Source: Bacteroidota bacterium
Lineage (GTDB): Bacteria > Bacteroidota > Kryptoniia > Kryptoniales > JAKASW01
NCBI GenBank assembly: GCA_021796055.1
Contig: JAJYOS010000241.1
Location: 1-8,425, forward strand
Direction: 5' to 3'
DNA length: 8,425 nucleotides
Shown here piece by piece: positions 6,564 to 8,425 of this stretch. Position 1 is the first letter of the stretch. Each line of letters opens with the position of its first letter. Made by a program: the position numbers and the translations under genes. Under the pieces are notes generated by a model. It ran no database searches. It saw nothing but the letters and a program-made list of their open reading frames with translations, and was not told the origin of the DNA.

Positions 6564-8246
6564 TCAATTTTCGTCCGTCACGCAGCCTTCTGAAGCGGAC
6601 GAGACATTCTTAATATACTTGTAAAGCATGCCGCTCTTCGCTCTGTAGGGCGGTTCCTTCCAGGCCTTCAGGCGTTTCTCGATCTCTGCATCCGGCACTT
6701 CGAGAACGATCGTGTTTTTCTCGGCATCGATAGTTATCCGGTCTCCGTCGTGCACTACCGCGAGTACACCTCCCGTTTGGGCTTCGGGTGTTATGTGACC
6801 CACGACAAAGCCGTGAGTTCCGCCGGAGAATCTGCCGTCAGTAATAAGAGCGACGCTCTTGCCGAGTCCCGCGCCCATGATGGCTGATGTGATTGTCAGC
6901 ATCTCGCGCATCCCGGGTCCGCCTTTCGGTCCTTCATACCTTATTACCACCACATCCCCCGGTGAGACCTTCTTCTCTTCAAGTGCTTTTAGAGTATCCT
7001 CTTCCGAATCGAACGCCTTGGCGGGACCCGAAAAGCGTAGGCCTTCCTTGCCGGTTATCTTCGCGACGGCCCCTTCCTTCGCAAGGTTGCCGTACAAGAT
7101 CTGCAGGTGGCCTGTCTTCTTAATCGGATCCGAGAGGGGGTGAACGATCTTCTGTCCGGCCTTTAGGTCGGCAACTTTCTCGATGTTCTCTCCGAGCGTC
7201 CTTCCGGTCACGGTCATGCAGTTCCCATCGAGGAAGCCTTCCTTCAGGAGCATCTTCTGCACCGCGGGTATGCCGCCGATGTCGTTGACGTCTTCCATCA
7301 CGAACTTGCCGCTAGGTTTTAGCTCAGCGATATAAGGCACTCGGTTGCTGACTTCTTGAAAGTCGTTGATCGTCAGTTTAACTGCGACTGATTTTGCGAT
7401 GGCAATAAGATGGAGCACCGCGTTTGTCGAGCCGCCGAGGGTGGTCACCATCGTGATGGCGTTGATGAACGACTGCTTCGTCATGATGTCGCGCGGCTTG
7501 AGATCCTTTTCGAGCAGGCCGAGGACGGCTTTTCCCGCCGCTAGGCATTCTTTTTTTTTCGCCTCACTGTCGGCGGGGAGCGAGGAACTGTATGGCAACG
7601 ACATGCCTAAGGTCTCGATGGCCGTGGCCATCGTGTTTGCCGTGTACATTCCTCCGCAAGCGCCGGGTCCGGGACACGCGTGCTTAACGACTTCGTTCAT
7701 CTCAGATTCTTTTATATTGCCTGCGATGAATTCCCCGTACGATTCAAAAACCGAAACGATATCCAGCTTTCGCTCGCCGAGGTGGCCGGCCCTTATTGTC
7801 CCTCCGTAGATCATCAGGCTCGGGCGGTTCAACCTCCCCATCGCTATGACGGAGCCGGGCATGTTCTTGTCGCAGCCAGGAAGCGAAATGTTCGCGTCGT
7901 ACCACTGCGCGCGCATGACCGCTTCTATCGAATCGGCGATGATCTCTCTCGACGGGAGGGAAGATTTCATCCCCTCCGTTCCCATTGATATGCCGTCGCT
8001 CACTCCGATAGTGTTGAAAATGAGCCCTACCAAACCGGCTTCCTGAACACCCTGCTTTACGATTTTCGCGAGATCGTTCAAGTGCATATTGCATGTGTTT
8101 CCCTCCCAACCCATGCTTGCGATCCCGACCTGTGGCTTCACCATGTCGTTATCTTTTAATCCGACGCCATACAACATCGCCCGCGAGGCCGGTTGGGACG
8201 TCTTCTGAGTCAATTCTGAACTGTATTTGTTCAAACCGCTCTTCAT
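6564..8246 (-). CDS. ilvD: Dihydroxyacid dehydratase
   Basis: The enzyme dehydrates 2,3-dihydroxy-isovalerate and 2,3-dihydroxy-3-methylvalerate to the 2-oxo acids that become valine/leucine and isoleucine; it is cytoplasmic. The 560-residue length is typical. All core elements are present: GNTCNMH with Cys52; [10 protein letters not shown] with Cys125 and Asp126-Lys127 (Mg2+ site, with the lysine expected to be carbamylated); [16 protein letters not shown] with Cys197; [11 protein letters not shown] (269-279); the [12 protein letters not shown] region (438-449) with a Mg2+-ligand glutamate; and [16 protein letters not shown] (469-484), whose Ser474 matches the catalytic base. The three cysteines fit an Fe-S cluster of the IlvD/Edd family, probably [2Fe-2S]. 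The start has a strong AGGAGGAGA ribosome site (8253-8261). No attenuator, T-box or leader peptide is visible in the short upstream region. An A9 run in the coding strand (7551-7559) encodes Lys230-232. No other ilv or leu genes are in view. Confidence 0.98.
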   Translation of the reverse strand: MKSGLNKYSSELTQKTSQPASRAMLYGVGLKDNDMVKPQVGIASMGWEGNTCNMHLNDLAKIVKQGVQEAGLVGLIFNTIGVSDGISMGTEGMKSSLPSREIIADSIEAVMRAQWYDANISLPGCDKNMPGSVIAMGRLNRPSLMIYGGTIRAGHLGERKLDIVSVFESYGEFIAGNIKESEMNEVVKHACPGPGACGGMYTANTMATAIETLGMSLPYSSSLPADSEAKKKECLAAGKAVLGLLEKDLKPRDIMTKQSFINAITMVTTLGGSTNAVLHLIAIAKSVAVKLTINDFQEVSNRVPYIAELKPSGKFVMEDVNDIGGIPAVQKMLLKEGFLDGNCMTVTGRTLGENIEKVADLKAGQKIVHPLSDPIKKTGHLQILYGNLAKEGAVAKITGKEGLRFSGPAKAFDSEEDTLKALEEKKVSPGDVVVIRYEGPKGGPGMREMLTITSAIMGAGLGKSVALITDGRFSGGTHGFVVGHITPEAQTGGVLAVVHDGDRITIDAEKNTIVLEVPDAEIEKRLKAWKEPPYRAKSGMLYKYIKNVSSASEGCVTDEN

Positions 8247-8297
8247 TTATAATCTCCTCCTTTGAAACACTTATTGACGAATCAATTCTACTGTTGG

Positions 8298-8326
8298 AAT
8301 ATAAAGAATAGTGACCACCATTTCAT
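8298..8326 (-). promoter_or_regulatory. Candidate sigma70-like promoter of ilvD
   Basis: On the minus strand, ATGAAA (8321-8326, 4 of 6 match to TTGACA) is followed after exactly 17 bases by TATATT (8298-8303, 5 of 6 match to TATAAT). The predicted start would give a 5' leader of about 45 bases that includes the strong ribosome site, too short for an amino-acid attenuator. A copy of ATAACCGGC lies 13 bases upstream of the -35 (8339-8347). Confidence 0.4.
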
Positions 8327-8401
8327 CGATAGTGAGCCATAACCGGCAAGAAATTCACTCCGTTATTTCTTTGAATCGAGATGAAACTTGTGGAGGAATC
8401 T

Positions 8402-8425
8402 ATGGAATGCGGGGGCGAAGAGAAC
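8402..8425 (+). CDS. Possible 5' end of a divergent gene, cut by the right edge
   Basis: An ATG at 8402 is preceded at a good distance (5 bases) by GGAGG (8392-8396) and stays open to the edge (MECGGEEN). An in-frame ATG at 8381 also exists, without a ribosome site, and the frame is closed by a TGA at 8372-8374. The gene would be transcribed divergently from ilvD, with about 155 bases shared between the two starts. Eight codons are too few to identify any family, so the call rests only on the ribosome site and the open frame. Confidence 0.35.

Noticed and set aside
7366..7809. Plus-strand open frame of 147 codons inside ilvD
   Set aside because: It is antisense to ilvD across its conserved core; its sequence is the mirror of constrained codons.
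8247..8401. Leader attenuator or T-box upstream of ilvD
   Set aside because: The candidate leader is only about 45 bases, with no leader peptide rich in Ile/Val/Leu, no T-box-like sequence and no terminator hairpin.

Overview
The window looks like chromosomal DNA of roughly 50% GC from a member of the FCB group (Bacteroidota, Ignavibacteriota, Chlorobiota and relatives). The main clue is a large secreted protein built from lamin-tail domains, with a C-terminal SPNPFSPDGDG module of the type seen on type IX secretion system (T9SS) cargo. A yeast Ndi1-like NDH-2 and a lone RsbRD_N-type protein fit such an environmental lineage. I cannot name the genus from this sequence.

Layout: almost all coding capacity is on the minus strand. 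From the left these are: the 5' part of an ORF6N-domain (phage-antirepressor-like) gene cut by the edge (1-384); a 1138-residue secreted protein with four lamin-tail domains (448-3864); an intergenic stretch holding a broken plus-strand response-regulator remnant (about 4079-4267); a type II NADH:quinone oxidoreductase (4480-5715); a 150-residue stand-alone RsbRD_N-like protein (5888-6340); a strong intrinsic terminator (6457-6475); and ilvD, dihydroxyacid dehydratase (6564-8246). A divergent plus-strand gene may begin in the last 25-45 bases.

How the genes relate: ilvD appears to be its own unit, with a sigma70-like promoter candidate about 50 bases upstream of its start and a terminator after it. 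The RsbRD_N-like gene and ndh run in the same direction but are 172 bases apart, so co-transcription is possible but not shown. The lamin-tail gene is followed after 63 bases by the ORF6N gene on the same strand. Nothing ties these units into one pathway: the window reads as a housekeeping neighbourhood (BCAA synthesis, respiration) next to an accessory surface protein, a phage-derived gene and a decayed regulator.

I found no clear new defence, mobile or RNA-based system, no CRISPR array, and no tRNA or rRNA. The most worthwhile follow-ups are the isolated RsbRD_N domain, the four-module lamin-tail protein with a divergent fourth module, the response-regulator remnant, and a 9-base word, ATAACCGGC, found three times in non-coding DNA beside start-proximal regions.
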